Shown: positions 13,841 through 24,509, counted from the first letter of the stretch. The stretch: DNA of 64,000 nt from Chromatiaceae bacterium (GCA_016714645.1 JADKCI010000001.1:1240001-1304000), one strand, 5' to 3'. Notes: a model not told the origin generated them from the sequence alone. Numbers and translations are program-made.

Positions 13841-13930
13841 GGTGGGGTGCCAGAGCGGTTTATTGGACTGGTCTTGAAAACCAGCGAAGGGGAAACTCTT
13901 CCGTGGGTTCAAATCCCACCCCCACCGCCA
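13841..13930 (+). tRNA. tRNA-Ser (anticodon UGA)
   Basis: A 90-nt class II tRNA with encoded CCA. Acceptor stem GGTGGGG pairs with CCCCACC before the discriminator G and CCA (13928-13930). The anticodon arm is CTGGT-CTTGAAA-ACCAG with TGA at 13875-13877. A long variable arm (GAAGGGGAAACTCTTC) follows, and the T-arm is GTGGG-TTCAAAT-CCCAC. The long variable arm and UGA anticodon specify serine (UCA codons). Confidence 0.97.
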
Positions 13931-14146
13931 AATCAAATGCTTAAGAGAATTACCTCCCTCCTCCCGCCTTAACGGCTATTGTCCGTATGTTTCAATCTCC
14001 GGGCTGGCGTTCGTTGCTGTCATCGGTTTTGGTCACGGAGACGAACGGTAGTACCTCAAAAGACCCATCGGTGGTCAGGGCCATCGGTACGCGCCATGCC
14101 CCCGCGGGAGACTGGTAGACCCCGAGGGGCTGGGGAGTGGTAATAC

Positions 14147-14183
14147 ATAGTCAACGCCTATCACCAGCATCGTAACAATCAAT
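14147..14183 (+). promoter_or_regulatory. OxyR binding site and promoter of ahpC
   Basis: ATAG-N7-CTAT-N7-ATCG-N7-CAAT has the exact four-box, seven-base spacing of the OxyR operator (consensus ATAG/CTAT repeated); the first two boxes are perfect and the last two have single or double mismatches. The last box runs into CAATTG (14180-14185), and 17 bases on is TATCTA (14203-14208). This gives a weak promoter whose -35 overlaps the OxyR site, as in OxyR-activated genes. The rest of the 326-bp gap (13931-14146) shows nothing recognisable. Confidence 0.7.
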
Positions 14184-14256
14184 TGGCTGCCAGATCGGTG
14201 GGTATCTACCATGCACCCATCGTTTCTGATTAACCCCTCACCCACAGGTAGCCAGC

Positions 14257-14823
14257 ATGCACTCCCTCATCAATACCGAAGTCCAGCCCTTCAGCGCCAC
14301 CGCCTTCCACCAGGGCAAGTTCGTCGCCGTGTCCGCCGACGATCTGCAGGGCAAGTGGAGCGTGTTCTTCTTCTACCCCGCCGACTTCACCTTCGTCTGC
14401 CCCACCGAACTGGGCGACGTGGCGGACAAATACGCCGAATTCCAGAAGCTGGGGGTGGAAATCTACTCGGTCTCGACGGACACCCACTTCACCCACAAGG
14501 CCTGGCACGACAGCTCCGCGACCATCGGCAAGCTCAACTACCCCATGATCGGTGATCCGACCGGGGTCCTCACCCGCAACTTTGGGGTCATGATCGAGGA
14601 GGTCGGCCTGGCGGAGCGGGGCACCTTCGTCATCGATCCCCAGGGCAAGATTCAGATCATCGAGATTAATGCCGGCGGTATAGGCCGCGATGCCGCCGAG
14701 TTGCTGCGCAAGATCAAGGCCGCCCAGTACGTCGCGGCGCATCCGGGTGAAGTCTGCCCCGCCAAGTGGAAGGAAGGCGAGGCCACCCTGGCGCCGTCCC
14801 TCGACCTGGTGGGTAAGATTTAA
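14257..14823 (+). CDS. ahpC: alkyl hydroperoxide reductase subunit C (2-Cys peroxiredoxin)
   Basis: Reduces hydrogen peroxide and organic peroxides. The 188-residue product has the peroxidatic Cys48 in [12 protein letters not shown] and the resolving Cys167 in [13 protein letters not shown]. It also has the typical [14 protein letters not shown] and an intact C-terminal tail, as in the sensitive typical 2-Cys class. The start [21 protein letters not shown] matches the family closely. It is recycled by AhpF, encoded 98 bp downstream, and lies behind an OxyR box. Confidence 0.97.
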   Translation: MHSLINTEVQPFSATAFHQGKFVAVSADDLQGKWSVFFFYPADFTFVCPTELGDVADKYAEFQKLGVEIYSVSTDTHFTHKAWHDSSATIGKLNYPMIGDPTGVLTRNFGVMIEEVGLAERGTFVIDPQGKIQIIEINAGGIGRDAAELLRKIKAAQYVAAHPGEVCPAKWKEGEATLAPSLDLVGKI

Positions 14824-14840
14824 GTCCGGTCGTAACCAAG

Positions 14841-14887
14841 ACCCCGGCCCCCTCGCCGCCCCTGGGTTGCGAGGGTGATGCCGGGGT
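14841..14887 (+). other. intercistronic hairpin between ahpC and ahpF
   Basis: ACCCCGGC (14841-14848) pairs with GCCGGGGT (14880-14887), and inside it CCCTCGC (14850-14856) pairs with GCGAGGG (14869-14875). The stem is strong but no T-tract follows, so it is more likely an mRNA processing or stability element that lowers ahpF relative to ahpC than a full terminator. Confidence 0.5.
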
Positions 14888-14921
14888 GATGCGCAACCCC
14901 GCTGTCATGGGAATTAAATCA

Positions 14922-16481
14922 ATGCTCGACGCCAACATCCAAACCCAACTCAAGGCCTACCTTGAGCGCCTGCAACAACCTATTGAGGTGGTTGCCTCCC
15001 TCGACGACAGCGCCAAGTCTCAAGAGATGCGGGCGCTGCTGGAAGACATTGGGCCCCTGTCCTCGCAAGTCAGCATCCGCTACGACGGTCAGGATGTGCG
15101 CCGGCCCTCTTTCGCCGTTGGTCGTCCGGGAGAAACGGCGCGGATTCATTTCGCCGGCATCCCCATGGGGCACGAATTCACCTCCCTGGTATTGGCCCTT
15201 CTCCAGACCGGCGGTCACCCGCCCAAGGTCGAGCCCGCCGTCATTGAACAGATGCGCGCCTTGCCGGGGACCTTCCGTTTTGAGACCTTCATTTCCCTCT
15301 CCTGTCACAACTGCCCGGACGTGGTGCAGGCCTTCAATCTGATGGCGGTGGTCAATCCCGGCGTCAGCCACACTATGATTGATGGCGCCCTCTTCCAGAA
15401 GGAGGTCGATGACCGCCAGATCATGGCCGTGCCGACCGTCTTCCTGAATGGCGAACCCTTTGGTCAGGGCCGCATGACCCTGGAAGAGATCCTGGCCAAG
15501 CTGGATACTGGCGCCGCCGCTCGCGACGCCGAGCTGATCGCGGCCAAGCCGGCCTTCGATGTCCTCATCGTCGGGGGCGGTCCTGCCGGGGCTGCCGCTG
15601 CCATCTATGCGGCGCGCAAGGGCATCCGGACCGGGATAGTTGCCGAGCGTTTCGGTGGCCAGGTGCTCGATACCCTGGCGATCGAAAACTTTGTCTCGGT
15701 CAAGGAGACCGACGGCCCCAAACTGGTGGCCGGACTGGAACAACACGTCCGCGAATACGAAGTGGACATCATGAATCTGCAGCGCGCCGAGGCCCTGACG
15801 ACCGGCCCCGACGGCCTGGCCGAGGTCCGGCTCGCCAGCGGCGCGACCCTCAGGAGCAAGACGGTCATCCTCTCAACGGGGGCCCGCTGGCGGGAGATGA
15901 ATGTCCCGGGCGAACTGGAATACCGCGGGCGGGGCGTGGCCTACTGCCCCCATTGCGATGGCCCCCTCTTCAAGGGTAAGCGCGTGGCGGTGATCGGGGG
16001 CGGCAATTCCGGCGTGGAAGCGGCCATCGACCTGGCCGGCATCGTCGGCCACGTCACCCTCATTGAATTTGACCCAACCCTGCGTGCCGATGCCGTCCTG
16101 CAGAAAAAGCTGCACAGTATGACGAATGTCACGGTCGTCACCCGGGCCCTGACCACCGAGGTGACGGGCGACGGCGAGCGGGTCAATGGCCTGGTCTATC
16201 AGGACCGGGCCAGCGGCGCCGCGCACCGGCTGGATCTGGAAGGCGTCTTTGTGCAGATCGGCCTGCTGCCGAATACCGACTGGCTCAAGGGCAGGCTCCA
16301 ACTCTCCCCCCGGGGCGAGGTCGAGATCGACAACCGGGGCCAGACCTCGCTGCCGGGGGTCTTCGCGGCGGGCGACTGTACTACGGTACCCTTCAAGCAG
16401 ATCATCATTGCCATGGGCGATGGGGCCAAGGCCTCGCTGGCGGCCTTTGACTACCTGATTCGGGGCTCGGCGCCCGCCTGA
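14922..16481 (+). CDS. ahpF: alkyl hydroperoxide reductase subunit F
   Basis: NADH-dependent flavoenzyme that reduces AhpC. It has an N-terminal domain of two thioredoxin folds with redox Cys128 and Cys131 (SCHNCPDVV). The thioredoxin-reductase-like part follows, with FAD motif [10 protein letters not shown], active site CPHC (Cys342, Cys345), NAD motif [10 protein letters not shown] and [10 protein letters not shown]. Start at ATG 14922 ([17 protein letters not shown]) matches the family; the open frame upstream adds 12 residues with no support. Length 519 is normal. Confidence 0.96.
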   Translation: MLDANIQTQLKAYLERLQQPIEVVASLDDSAKSQEMRALLEDIGPLSSQVSIRYDGQDVRRPSFAVGRPGETARIHFAGIPMGHEFTSLVLALLQTGGHPPKVEPAVIEQMRALPGTFRFETFISLSCHNCPDVVQAFNLMAVVNPGVSHTMIDGALFQKEVDDRQIMAVPTVFLNGEPFGQGRMTLEEILAKLDTGAAARDAELIAAKPAFDVLIVGGGPAGAAAAIYAARKGIRTGIVAERFGGQVLDTLAIENFVSVKETDGPKLVAGLEQHVREYEVDIMNLQRAEALTTGPDGLAEVRLASGATLRSKTVILSTGARWREMNVPGELEYRGRGVAYCPHCDGPLFKGKRVAVIGGGNSGVEAAIDLAGIVGHVTLIEFDPTLRADAVLQKKLHSMTNVTVVTRALTTEVTGDGERVNGLVYQDRASGAAHRLDLEGVFVQIGLLPNTDWLKGRLQLSPRGEVEIDNRGQTSLPGVFAAGDCTTVPFKQIIIAMGDGAKASLAAFDYLIRGSAPA

Positions 16482-16596
16482 GGGGCTGGGATTTGGATGA
16501 TGCCGCAGGGAGGGCCGGTCGAGAAAGCCTTATATTGGGGGCGGCGACCGCCCACGGATACGTTAGACCACCCCCTGACATCTCTCCAGGACCCTC

Positions 16597-17853
16597 ATGA
16601 GATTCATCCACGCCGCCGACATCCACCTGGACAGCCCCCTCACGGGGCTGTCCGCTTACCCGGACGCCCCCGCGGACCGGCTGCGCACCGTCACCCGCGA
16701 GGCCTTTGGCCGGCTGGTGGATCTGGCCCTGGAGGAGGCGGTGGATTTCATGGTCATCGCCGGCGATCTCTACGATGGCAACTGGAAGGACGCCAATACC
16801 GGTCATTACTTCTGTCGGGAGATGGGGCGGCTGAACCGGGCCGGCATTCCCGTTTATCTGCTCCATGGCAACCACGATGCCGAGAGCGAGATGACCCGGA
16901 AGCTGACCCTGCCGGACAATGTCCACACTTTTGAGAGCCGCAAGGCCAGCAGCTTCCGGCTCGACACCCTCAAGGTGGCCCTCCATGGTCGCGGTTATCG
17001 CGAGGCGGCGACCTTGGAAAACCTGGCCGCGAGCTATCCACCCCCGGTGGCCGGCTGGCTCAATATCGGCGTCCTGCACACGGCGCTGGAGGGCTATGCC
17101 AGTCACGCCCGCTATGCCCCCTGTAGCCTGGCGGAACTCACCGCCAAGGGCTATGACTACTGGGCCCTCGGCCATGTGCACGAGTTCGCCATCCTGCACC
17201 GCGACCCTTGGGTAGTGTTTCCCGGCAATCTCCAGGGGCGTCATAGCCGGGAGACCGGGGAGCGCGGTGCCCTCCTGGTCACCGCCGATGAGGCCGGTAT
17301 CAAGACGGTCGAGCGGCTGGCGGTGGCGGTCCTGCGATGGGAACGGCTGGAGCTGGACGTTGCGGCGGACGCCACCCTGGAAGAGGTGGTACGCCGGGTG
17401 GGCCGGGCCTTCGAGGGCCTCATCGCCACCACCCCGGAACACCTCTATCTGGCCGTTCGCCTGGTCCTGCGGGGCCAGACCGCCGCCCATGGCGAGCTTT
17501 TCGGTCTGGCCGCCCACCTGCGGGAAGAGGTTTTGGGCCAGGCGGCGGCCCAGGGCCTTGACCGGCTGTGGGTCGAAAAGGTGTGCCTGGAGACCCGGCC
17601 CCCACGGGACGCGGCCCTCCTGAGCGCCCGGGGAGATGCCATCGCCGACCTCCAGGCCTTTCTCGCCGCGGCCCCGGACGACCCGGACCTCCTCAAGGCT
17701 CTGCTGGACGATCTGCGCCCCCTGGTGGACAAGGCCCCCCGGGAGCTCCTCGCGGCTCTGCCGGAACTGGAGGCCATCCGCCAGGGCGAGGTGGCGGATC
17801 TCATCAGGGCGGTGACGCCGGATCTGCTGGCCCATCTGGGCCGGGCCCGGTGA
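16597..17853 (+). CDS. YhaO-type DNA repair exonuclease (Mre11/SbcD-like metallophosphoesterase)
   Basis: A 418-residue calcineurin-like phosphoesterase. The metal-binding motifs are in order: HAADIHLDSP (Asp8, His10), VIAGDLYDGNW, LLHGNHDAES, GVLHTAL and ALGHVHEFAIL. After about residue 245 comes the capping domain of the YhaO/SbcD group. Predicted role is a nuclease partner of the ATPase encoded nine bases downstream, analogous to Mre11-Rad50 or SbcCD, in processing DNA ends. The spacing to the next gene implies coupled translation. Activity is inferred from family. Confidence 0.87.
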   Translation: MRFIHAADIHLDSPLTGLSAYPDAPADRLRTVTREAFGRLVDLALEEAVDFMVIAGDLYDGNWKDANTGHYFCREMGRLNRAGIPVYLLHGNHDAESEMTRKLTLPDNVHTFESRKASSFRLDTLKVALHGRGYREAATLENLAASYPPPVAGWLNIGVLHTALEGYASHARYAPCSLAELTAKGYDYWALGHVHEFAILHRDPWVVFPGNLQGRHSRETGERGALLVTADEAGIKTVERLAVAVLRWERLELDVAADATLEEVVRRVGRAFEGLIATTPEHLYLAVRLVLRGQTAAHGELFGLAAHLREEVLGQAAAQGLDRLWVEKVCLETRPPRDAALLSARGDAIADLQAFLAAAPDDPDLLKALLDDLRPLVDKAPRELLAALPELEAIRQGEVADLIRAVTPDLLAHLGRAR

Positions 17854-17861
17854 GGCCGACC

Positions 17862-20800
17862 ATGCGTATCGCCCGCTTCGATCTTCTGCGTTACGGTAAA
17901 TTCACGGACCGGTCTCTGACCCTGCCGCGGGCCGACCAGGATTTTCACTTTATCGTCGGTCCCAACGAGGCCGGCAAGTCCACCCTGCGCGCGGCTATTC
18001 AGGACCTGCTGTTCGGCATCGAGACCCGCTCGCGCTTCAACTTTCTGCATCCGCATCACGAGATGCGCCTGGGGGCCCGCCTGGAGCGCGAGGGCGGTCA
18101 GGACGCCGGGCCACTGGATTTCATCCGCCTCAAGGCGCGCACCAACACCCTCAAGACCCCCGGGGGCGCCACCCTGCCGGAGGAGGCCCTGAGCCCCTTC
18201 CTCGGCCAGGTGGACCGCCATTTCTTCGACCAGATGTTCGGCCTCGATCATCAGCGGCTGGTGGCGGGCGGGGAGCAGATCCTCAATGCCTCCAACGATA
18301 TCGGCCGCATCCTCTTTCAGGCGGCGGCGGGGATCGGCGGCCTGGGGGAGATTCGGGAGCAACTGGAACAGGAGGCCGACCGGCTCTGGAGCAAGCGCAA
18401 ATCCGATAACCGCGAGTATTACCAGGCCAGCGCCCAACTGGAGCAGGCCAAGGCCGATCTGGACCGGGCCACGGTGCGCGCCAAGGATTGGCTGGCGGCG
18501 CGGGAGCGGGTCGGGGACTTGCAGGCGGACCTGGAGAGGACTAGCGCCGGTTGCCAGGTCCTGGAGCAGGAACGCGACCGCCTGCAACGGGTGTGGCGCA
18601 TCGCCACTCCCCTGGCCAACCTCCGGGACCGGGAGGAGCGGTTGGCGGTCCTCGGCGCGGTCCCGACCCTGCCGGAGGAGGCCGGCGCCCAACTGGCCCG
18701 GGCCGAACGGGATATCGCCATGGCTAGCCAGTCCCTGCAACTCCACGAGGCCCAGGTGGTGGACCTGACGGCACGGCGGGATGCCTTGCACCCAGACCCG
18801 GCCATCCTGGAACGTGCCACCGAGATCGCAGCCCTCGCCGAACAGCGCCAGCGCCTCGGCAACCACGAGCGGGATATTGGCCGGCGGCTGGAGGAGGTCC
18901 GGGTGCTGTGGCAGCAGGTTCAGAACGGTGCCCGGCAACTGGGCTGGCCCGATGAGGACGAGACGGCCCTTGGCCAACGGCTGCCGGGCCGGCTGGTGCG
19001 CTCGGCTATCAATGAGCTGCTGCGTCGGCATGAGGCCCTGGCCCAGACCCTCGCCAGCGCCGAGGAGACGATTCGCGCTCGCCAGCGGGAACTCCAGGTG
19101 ATCGATGCCGATCTGGTCGCACTGCCGGGTACCCAACCGCCGCCGGCCTTGCCCAAGGCCCTGGTGGCGGCCCGGGACCTGGGCAATATCAGTGTCCAGC
19201 AACTGCAACTGGACGGCCAGGTGGCGCGGCTGACCCGCGACCTGGACCGGGCCCTGCTGGCCTTGGGCGAGGGGCACCCCGCCCTGGACCATTTGAGCAG
19301 CCTGGCGTTGCCCGCCCCCCGGGAGATCACCGACATCATCCAGTGGCGCGCCACCCTGGAGTCCAGCGCCGCCAAGCTGGCCGATGGCCTCCGGGAGCTG
19401 CGGGCCGAGGTGGGGCGGCTGGAGCTGGAAACCCGTCAATACCAGGCGACTCACAAGCCCGTCACCCTGGCGGAGGTGCGGGAGCGGCGTGCCCAGCGGG
19501 ACGCCACCTGGGGAGGCATCAAGGCCGGGGCCCTGGCCCTGGCCGAAACCGCCGACCGCTTCGAGCAGCAGATCGCCAGCGCCGATGTCCTGTCCGATCA
19601 GCGCCACGACAAGGCCCAGGAGGCCGCCGGGCTCCAGGCCCGCCTTGATCGCCTGGAGCAACTGCTGCAACAACAACGGGACCTGGAGGCATTGGTCCAG
19701 GAGAATGACCGGGACCTGACGGCTCACCACCAGGATTGGGAACGGCAAATCGCCCATATTGGCCTGCCCGGGTTGCCCTTGGCGCGCGTCGAAAGCTGGC
19801 GGGCGGCCCGGGAGCGGGTCCTGCGGGCGGTGGAGGCCCTGGAGGAGGACCGTGCCGGCCGCGATGCCTTCGGGCGGCGGGTTACCGCGGCGAGCCAGGC
19901 CCTCGCGCGGGCCCTGGGCACCCTGGCCCCGGATGGGGAGTCCCAGGGCCTCGCCGCCCTCCTGCCGCTGGCCGAGGAGGTGGTGACGAGCGCCCGCCAG
20001 GCCGCGGACAAGCGCGAGCTCCTCGCCAACCAGAAGGTCCGCGCCCTGGCTACCCTGGCCGAAAACCGTCAGCGGCGCGAGGAGGCCCATCAGGCCATGG
20101 CGGCCTGGCGATCGGAATTGCAGCAGAACCTCGCCCTCGCGCATTTGCCACCCGATACCCCTCTCGGCGCCTTGCAAGAGGCGCTGGACCTATTCGCGGA
20201 GATGCACCGCGATCTGGAAAAGATTCGTGAGCTGCGCGTCAACCGCATCGACATGATGCGGCGGGATTTAGCGGACTTTGCCGGGACCGCCCAGACCTTG
20301 GCCCGGGGCCTGGCCCCGGAGCTGGCCCCGGAAGCCGCCGACGGCATTGCCCTGGCCCTGGCGCGCCGCCTCCAGCAGGAGACCGCCGCCGCCCAGGACC
20401 GTGACCGACTCCAGGCGGCCTTGACCCAGGCGACCGGGGAGGCTCAGGCAGATCGCGCGCGCCTTACGGTTGCTCAGGCCACCCTGGACCCCCTGCGGCA
20501 GCGCTTACCCCCGGGGGCCGACCTGGAGATCCTGCGGGAGGCCATCCGACGCTCGGATCACCAGCGCCAACTCGGTACCGAGCGCGATCAGTTCCATGAG
20601 CAGCTCTTGAAGGATGGGGACGGGCTAGACCCTGGCGCCCTGGAGGCGGAACGGGCCGGTATTGATGTCCTGGCCATCCCGGCCCGTGTGTCGGCACTCC
20701 GGGAGGAAATTGAACAACTGGTCAGCCAGCAGAATCAGCGGACCGCGGACCTGAGGCTGGCCGAGGCCAATCTGGCGCGGATTGCCGGCCAGGACGAGGC

Positions 20801-21338
20801 CGCCCAGGCAGAGGCCCGGCGGCAGGAGGCCCTGGCGCGCATGGGCAATGCCGTTGAGCGTTTCGTTCGCGTCCATACCGCCGCCAAGCTGCTGCGCTGG
20901 TCCATCGAACGCTTTCGGGAACACAAGCAGGGACCCCTGCTGGCCCGGGCCAGCGCTATCTTTCGGGGCCTGACCGGCGGGGCCCTGGAGAGGCTCCAGG
21001 TGGACTATGACATCCAGCCTCCGACCCTGTTGGGTCAACGTCCCAATGGGGCCAGGGTCCACATCGAGGGCATGAGCGAGGGCACCCGCGACCAGCTCTA
21101 TCTCGCCCTGCGCCTGGCCGCCCTGGAGCTGCATCTGCGACAGACCCCGCCCCTGCCCTTCATCGCCGACGACCTCTTCATCAACTACGACAATGGCCGC
21201 GCCCGCGCCGGCTTCGCTGCCCTGGCCGACCTGTCCCGCCTGACCCAGGTCATCTTCCTCAGCCACCACCACCACTTGGTGGAACTGGCCAGCGAGGTCT
21301 TCGGGGGAGACTTGAATGTCCTGGATCTGGAGGTGTGA
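17862..21338 (+). CDS. YhaN-type AAA ATPase (Rad50/SbcC-like)
   Basis: A 1158-residue ABC-type ATPase. Residues 1-60 have [16 protein letters not shown] and Walker [10 protein letters not shown], with the YhaN hallmark [26 protein letters not shown] very long charged coiled-coil region (about 190-980) separates this from the C-terminal lobe with [15 protein letters not shown], signature-like [21 protein letters not shown] and Walker [18 protein letters not shown]. No obvious CxxC zinc hook is present. It is longer than Bacillus YhaN (about 960). Paired with the YhaO-type nuclease, it likely acts on DNA ends. A large opposite-strand open frame here is a GC artefact. Confidence 0.88.
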   Translation: MRIARFDLLRYGKFTDRSLTLPRADQDFHFIVGPNEAGKSTLRAAIQDLLFGIETRSRFNFLHPHHEMRLGARLEREGGQDAGPLDFIRLKARTNTLKTPGGATLPEEALSPFLGQVDRHFFDQMFGLDHQRLVAGGEQILNASNDIGRILFQAAAGIGGLGEIREQLEQEADRLWSKRKSDNREYYQASAQLEQAKADLDRATVRAKDWLAARERVGDLQADLERTSAGCQVLEQERDRLQRVWRIATPLANLRDREERLAVLGAVPTLPEEAGAQLARAERDIAMASQSLQLHEAQVVDLTARRDALHPDPAILERATEIAALAEQRQRLGNHERDIGRRLEEVRVLWQQVQNGARQLGWPDEDETALGQRLPGRLVRSAINELLRRHEALAQTLASAEETIRARQRELQVIDADLVALPGTQPPPALPKALVAARDLGNISVQQLQLDGQVARLTRDLDRALLALGEGHPALDHLSSLALPAPREITDIIQWRATLESSAAKLADGLRELRAEVGRLELETRQYQATHKPVTLAEVRERRAQRDATWGGIKAGALALAETADRFEQQIASADVLSDQRHDKAQEAAGLQARLDRLEQLLQQQRDLEALVQENDRDLTAHHQDWERQIAHIGLPGLPLARVESWRAARERVLRAVEALEEDRAGRDAFGRRVTAASQALARALGTLAPDGESQGLAALLPLAEEVVTSARQAADKRELLANQKVRALATLAENRQRREEAHQAMAAWRSELQQNLALAHLPPDTPLGALQEALDLFAEMHRDLEKIRELRVNRIDMMRRDLADFAGTAQTLARGLAPELAPEAADGIALALARRLQQETAAAQDRDRLQAALTQATGEAQADRARLTVAQATLDPLRQRLPPGADLEILREAIRRSDHQRQLGTERDQFHEQLLKDGDGLDPGALEAERAGIDVLAIPARVSALREEIEQLVSQQNQRTADLRLAEANLARIAGQDEAAQAEARRQEALARMGNAVERFVRVHTAAKLLRWSIERFREHKQGPLLARASAIFRGLTGGALERLQVDYDIQPPTLLGQRPNGARVHIEGMSEGTRDQLYLALRLAALELHLRQTPPLPFIADDLFINYDNGRARAGFAALADLSRLTQVIFLSHHHHLVELASEVFGGDLNVLDLEV

Positions 21339-21438
21339 GGGCAGGGCGGCTAGGGTCGGCAAAGCTAAAAAGCCGGTTTGTTCGTATATAATCGCCTCGC
21401 CCCCACCTGGCCCACCTCTCTTGACGACACCCTGCCGC

Positions 21439-22251
21439 ATGGAAAGTACCCAGTCTCCCACCGAAACGCATTTCATTACCCAGGAACCCTATTACGAACC
21501 TGTTGGCAATGAAGTCACGATGTTCGAGGCCGCCTATGCCAACCGCCTGCCGGTGCTGCTGAAGGGGCCGACCGGCTGCGGCAAGACCCGCTTCATGGAA
21601 TACATGGCGTGGCGCCTGAAGCGACCCCTCATTACCGTCTCCTGCCACGACGACCTTACCACCTCCGACCTGGTGGGCCGCTATCTGGTCAAGGGCGGCG
21701 AGACCACCTGGGTGGACGGGCCCCTGACCCGCGCCGTGCGCGCTGGCGGCATCTGCTATCTGGATGAAATCGTCGAGGCGCGCAAGGACACCATGGTGGT
21801 GATCCATCCCCTGGCGGACGACCGCCGTATGATGCCCATCGAGAAGCTCGGCCAATTGCTGGAGGCCTCCCCCGACTTCTGCCTCGCCATTTCCTACAAC
21901 CCCGGCTACCAGAGCGTGCTGAAGGAGCTCAAGCAATCGACGCGGCAGCGCTTCGTGGCCCTGTCCTTCGATTACCCCAAGCCCGAACTCGAAGCCAGGA
22001 TCATCCGCCATGAAACGGGACTGGACGAATCCGCCACCGCCAAACTGCTGAAGTTGGCGGAAATGACGCGTAATCTCAAGGGCAATGGCCTGGAGGAGGG
22101 CGCCTCCACCCGCTTATTGGTCCATGCCGGCAAGCTCATCGCCCAAGGCGTGGAGCCGCGCGCCGCCTGCCAGGGCGCCGTATCGCTGGCGCTGACCGAT
22201 GACGAAGACCTGATCGCGGCGGTCAATGAACTGATCGCCGCCCTCTTCTGA
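21439..22251 (+). CDS. cbbQ: CbbQ-type MoxR AAA+ ATPase (Rubisco activase subunit)
   Basis: A 270-residue MoxR-family ATPase beginning [27 protein letters not shown], with Walker A GPTGCGKT (about 43-50), [15 protein letters not shown], Walker [12 protein letters not shown], and the sensor region [21 protein letters not shown]. Members form hexamers that, with CbbO, remodel inhibited Rubisco; close relatives (NorQ) mature nitric oxide reductase. The wording of the substrate loop and the adjacent long VWA gene fit the CbbQ/NirQ branch. No Rubisco genes are present in this window. ATG 21439 was chosen over an upstream in-frame ATG because the family N-terminus begins here. Confidence 0.87.
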   Translation: MESTQSPTETHFITQEPYYEPVGNEVTMFEAAYANRLPVLLKGPTGCGKTRFMEYMAWRLKRPLITVSCHDDLTTSDLVGRYLVKGGETTWVDGPLTRAVRAGGICYLDEIVEARKDTMVVIHPLADDRRMMPIEKLGQLLEASPDFCLAISYNPGYQSVLKELKQSTRQRFVALSFDYPKPELEARIIRHETGLDESATAKLLKLAEMTRNLKGNGLEEGASTRLLVHAGKLIAQGVEPRAACQGAVSLALTDDEDLIAAVNELIAALF

Positions 22252-22291
22252 ATGGGCGGCACCCCTCTAGCGGCCTTCCCGCTCGAGCCCC

Positions 22292-24460
22292 GTGGCGGCG
22301 CCTGCCGGGTTGGCCGCGAGGGGCCGCCCCGTGCGGATTAGCCCGCCTCTCGCCGGAGAGGAACTCACCCGGCGGCTCGAAACGGCCTTCGATGTGGAAT
22401 TCACCTTCCACAAGGTCGGCCATCTGGTCGATATCCTGGCGCCCCTGGACCGGGACACCCAGGACTTCATCCTCGATCTGGTCGATCGCATCGCCAGCAC
22501 CAACATCCAGATCAGCTATGAATTTACCCGCCGGGTGGTGGCGGCCCTCGACCGCCTGGACCAGCGCGTCATCGAAGCCTGGGCCGTGCATGCCATGGAC
22601 ACCTATGATCAGGTCGGCTTGCGTCCGGCGCTCGAGGTGCTGTTCAAGGTCGATGACTTCCTAACCCACGCCCATGCGCGGGCCGCGGGTGCCTTCTTCA
22701 ACGAGGTCCAGCCCGTCCTCTCCAGCTTTCTGTGCGGACTGTCCGGGCGCCGGCTGGATCTGAAAGAGGGCGAGCAGGTCTATACCGACAGCGAACGCCT
22801 CTTCCTGCCCAACGTCATGGCCCTGATGGAGAGCGAGGCGGACAATTTTCTGCTCTGCAAGGCCCAGGTCACCTTCATGTGGGCCCAGACACGCTTTGGC
22901 AGCGCGCGCGTGGATTTCGCCGCGGTCCTCGCGCGCTTTCCCGATCCCGACCAGGCCCTGGCGGCCTTCCAGGCCCTGGACAGCCTGCGCCTGGATATCT
23001 GCCTGGCGCGCGAATTGCCCGGCTTGTGGCGCGACATGCAGGGCCTCTCGCACCGGCATGGTGACACGGCCCTTCCCGCTGGCTGGCGGTCCTTCGCGGC
23101 GGCCTTGAACCGCAACCCCGCCGTCCCCGAGACCGCCCTGGCGCTGCTGGATACCGCCTATGTCCTCGAACCGCCCGCCGCCCGCATCTATCAGGCCCGG
23201 CTCAATCCCCCGGCGATTGCCGCGGCCCGGCAGGCGCGCCTGGAGCGGGAGACCATCCTGCTGCGTGTCAAGCTGGCGAAACTCGCGGAAGAGCAGCGGC
23301 GGAAGGCCCCACCCGTCCCCCTGGACCCGTCCGAGGAGCGGCAGGCCCCGCCGCCAGCGCGATTCGAGGCCAAGCCGGATGGCCTGGGCTGGGAACTGAC
23401 CCTGGATGACCAGCCCATCGCCCCGCCGGAAGACGTGAGGCAGTTGCTCACCTCCGTCGTCCTGGACTGGGGCGAGATTCCACCCGAGATGCTGGTCGCC
23501 GCCGGTGATGGCGAATACGACGCCGCCCGCTATGAGGTCAAGGATAAGGACCCCAACGAGGTTTGGCAGGGCACCTATCACCTGGAGGGCGCGCACCTCT
23601 ATCAGGAGTGGGATTTTGCCCGCCAGCACTACCGGAAGAACTGGTGCGTGCTGCGCGAGATCGACCTCGAGCCCGGCGATCCGGGTTATGTGGCGGAGGT
23701 CATCGCCAAGCACCAGGGCCTGGTCAAGCACCTGCGCCGCACCTTCGAGGCCATGCGCGACGAAAGCCGGTTATTGAAGCGCCAGGCCCAGGGCGATGAC
23801 GTGGACATCGACGCCCTGGTGGAGGCGCTGGCCGATGCCCGGGACGGGCGCGAAATGAGCGAGCAGCTCTTCATGCAGCGGCACCGCGCCGACCGCAACC
23901 TGGCGGTGATGTTCATGGTTGACATGAGCGGCTCCACCAAGGGGTGGATCAATGACGCGGAGCGCGAGTCCCTCGTCATGCTGTGCGAGTCCCTGGAGAC
24001 CCTGGGCGACCGCTATGCCATCCATGGCTTTTCGGGCACCACCCGCAAGCGCTGCGAGATCTACCGCATCAAGACCTTCGATCAGGCCTACGACGCCAGC
24101 GTCAAGGCGCGCATCGCCGGCATCGTGCCGCGGGAATACACCCGCATGGGGGTCGCCATCCGCCACCTGTCCAGACGGCTGAACGAGGTCGAGGCCAAGA
24201 CCAAACTCCTCATTACCCTCTCCGATGGCAAACCCGACGATTATTTCGACAGCTACCGTGGCCAATACGGCATCGAGGATACGCGGCAGGCCCTGTTCGA
24301 AGCCCGCCGTAGCGGTATCCACCCCTTCTGCATTACCATCGATCGCGAAGGCAAGGAATACCTGCCGCACATGTATGGCCACGCCAACTGGGTGGAAATC
24401 GACGAAGTGCGCAAATTGCCCCTGAAAGTGGCTGACATTTACCGGCGGCTGACCACTTAG
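22292..24460 (+). CDS. cbbO: CbbO-type von Willebrand factor A protein (Rubisco activase adaptor)
   Basis: A 722-residue partner of CbbQ. The N-terminal two-thirds is an alpha-helical CbbO/NorD region, ending in DVDIDALVEALADARDGREMSEQLF. The C-terminal VWA domain (about 535-722) has the metal-ion-dependent adhesion site DMSGS at 544-548, followed by a Thr/Asp-bearing SDGKPDDY. In characterised systems CbbO bridges the ATPase ring to Rubisco through the MIDAS, which is intact here. GTG 22292 is taken as the start; GTG 22331 (MRISPPLAGEEL) is a possible alternative. It begins 40 bp after cbbQ. Confidence 0.87.
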   Translation: MAAPAGLAARGRPVRISPPLAGEELTRRLETAFDVEFTFHKVGHLVDILAPLDRDTQDFILDLVDRIASTNIQISYEFTRRVVAALDRLDQRVIEAWAVHAMDTYDQVGLRPALEVLFKVDDFLTHAHARAAGAFFNEVQPVLSSFLCGLSGRRLDLKEGEQVYTDSERLFLPNVMALMESEADNFLLCKAQVTFMWAQTRFGSARVDFAAVLARFPDPDQALAAFQALDSLRLDICLARELPGLWRDMQGLSHRHGDTALPAGWRSFAAALNRNPAVPETALALLDTAYVLEPPAARIYQARLNPPAIAAARQARLERETILLRVKLAKLAEEQRRKAPPVPLDPSEERQAPPPARFEAKPDGLGWELTLDDQPIAPPEDVRQLLTSVVLDWGEIPPEMLVAAGDGEYDAARYEVKDKDPNEVWQGTYHLEGAHLYQEWDFARQHYRKNWCVLREIDLEPGDPGYVAEVIAKHQGLVKHLRRTFEAMRDESRLLKRQAQGDDVDIDALVEALADARDGREMSEQLFMQRHRADRNLAVMFMVDMSGSTKGWINDAERESLVMLCESLETLGDRYAIHGFSGTTRKRCEIYRIKTFDQAYDASVKARIAGIVPREYTRMGVAIRHLSRRLNEVEAKTKLLITLSDGKPDDYFDSYRGQYGIEDTRQALFEARRSGIHPFCITIDREGKEYLPHMYGHANWVEIDEVRKLPLKVADIYRRLTT

Positions 24461-24509
24461 AACAAAGACACCACCCAATCCGTGCGCCTGGCGCCAAGCG
24501 AAGCACCCC

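Noticed and set aside
17445..20177. 910-residue open frame on the minus strand opposite the YhaN-type ATPase
   Set aside because: The sequence is Gly/Gln/Leu-rich with no domain, no ribosome site and no conserved start; the opposite strand encodes a clear ATPase. It follows from high GC at third codon positions.
21387..21392. TATAAT upstream of cbbQ as a promoter
   Set aside because: It falls after the yhaN stop but no -35 was found at usable spacing; the match may be chance.
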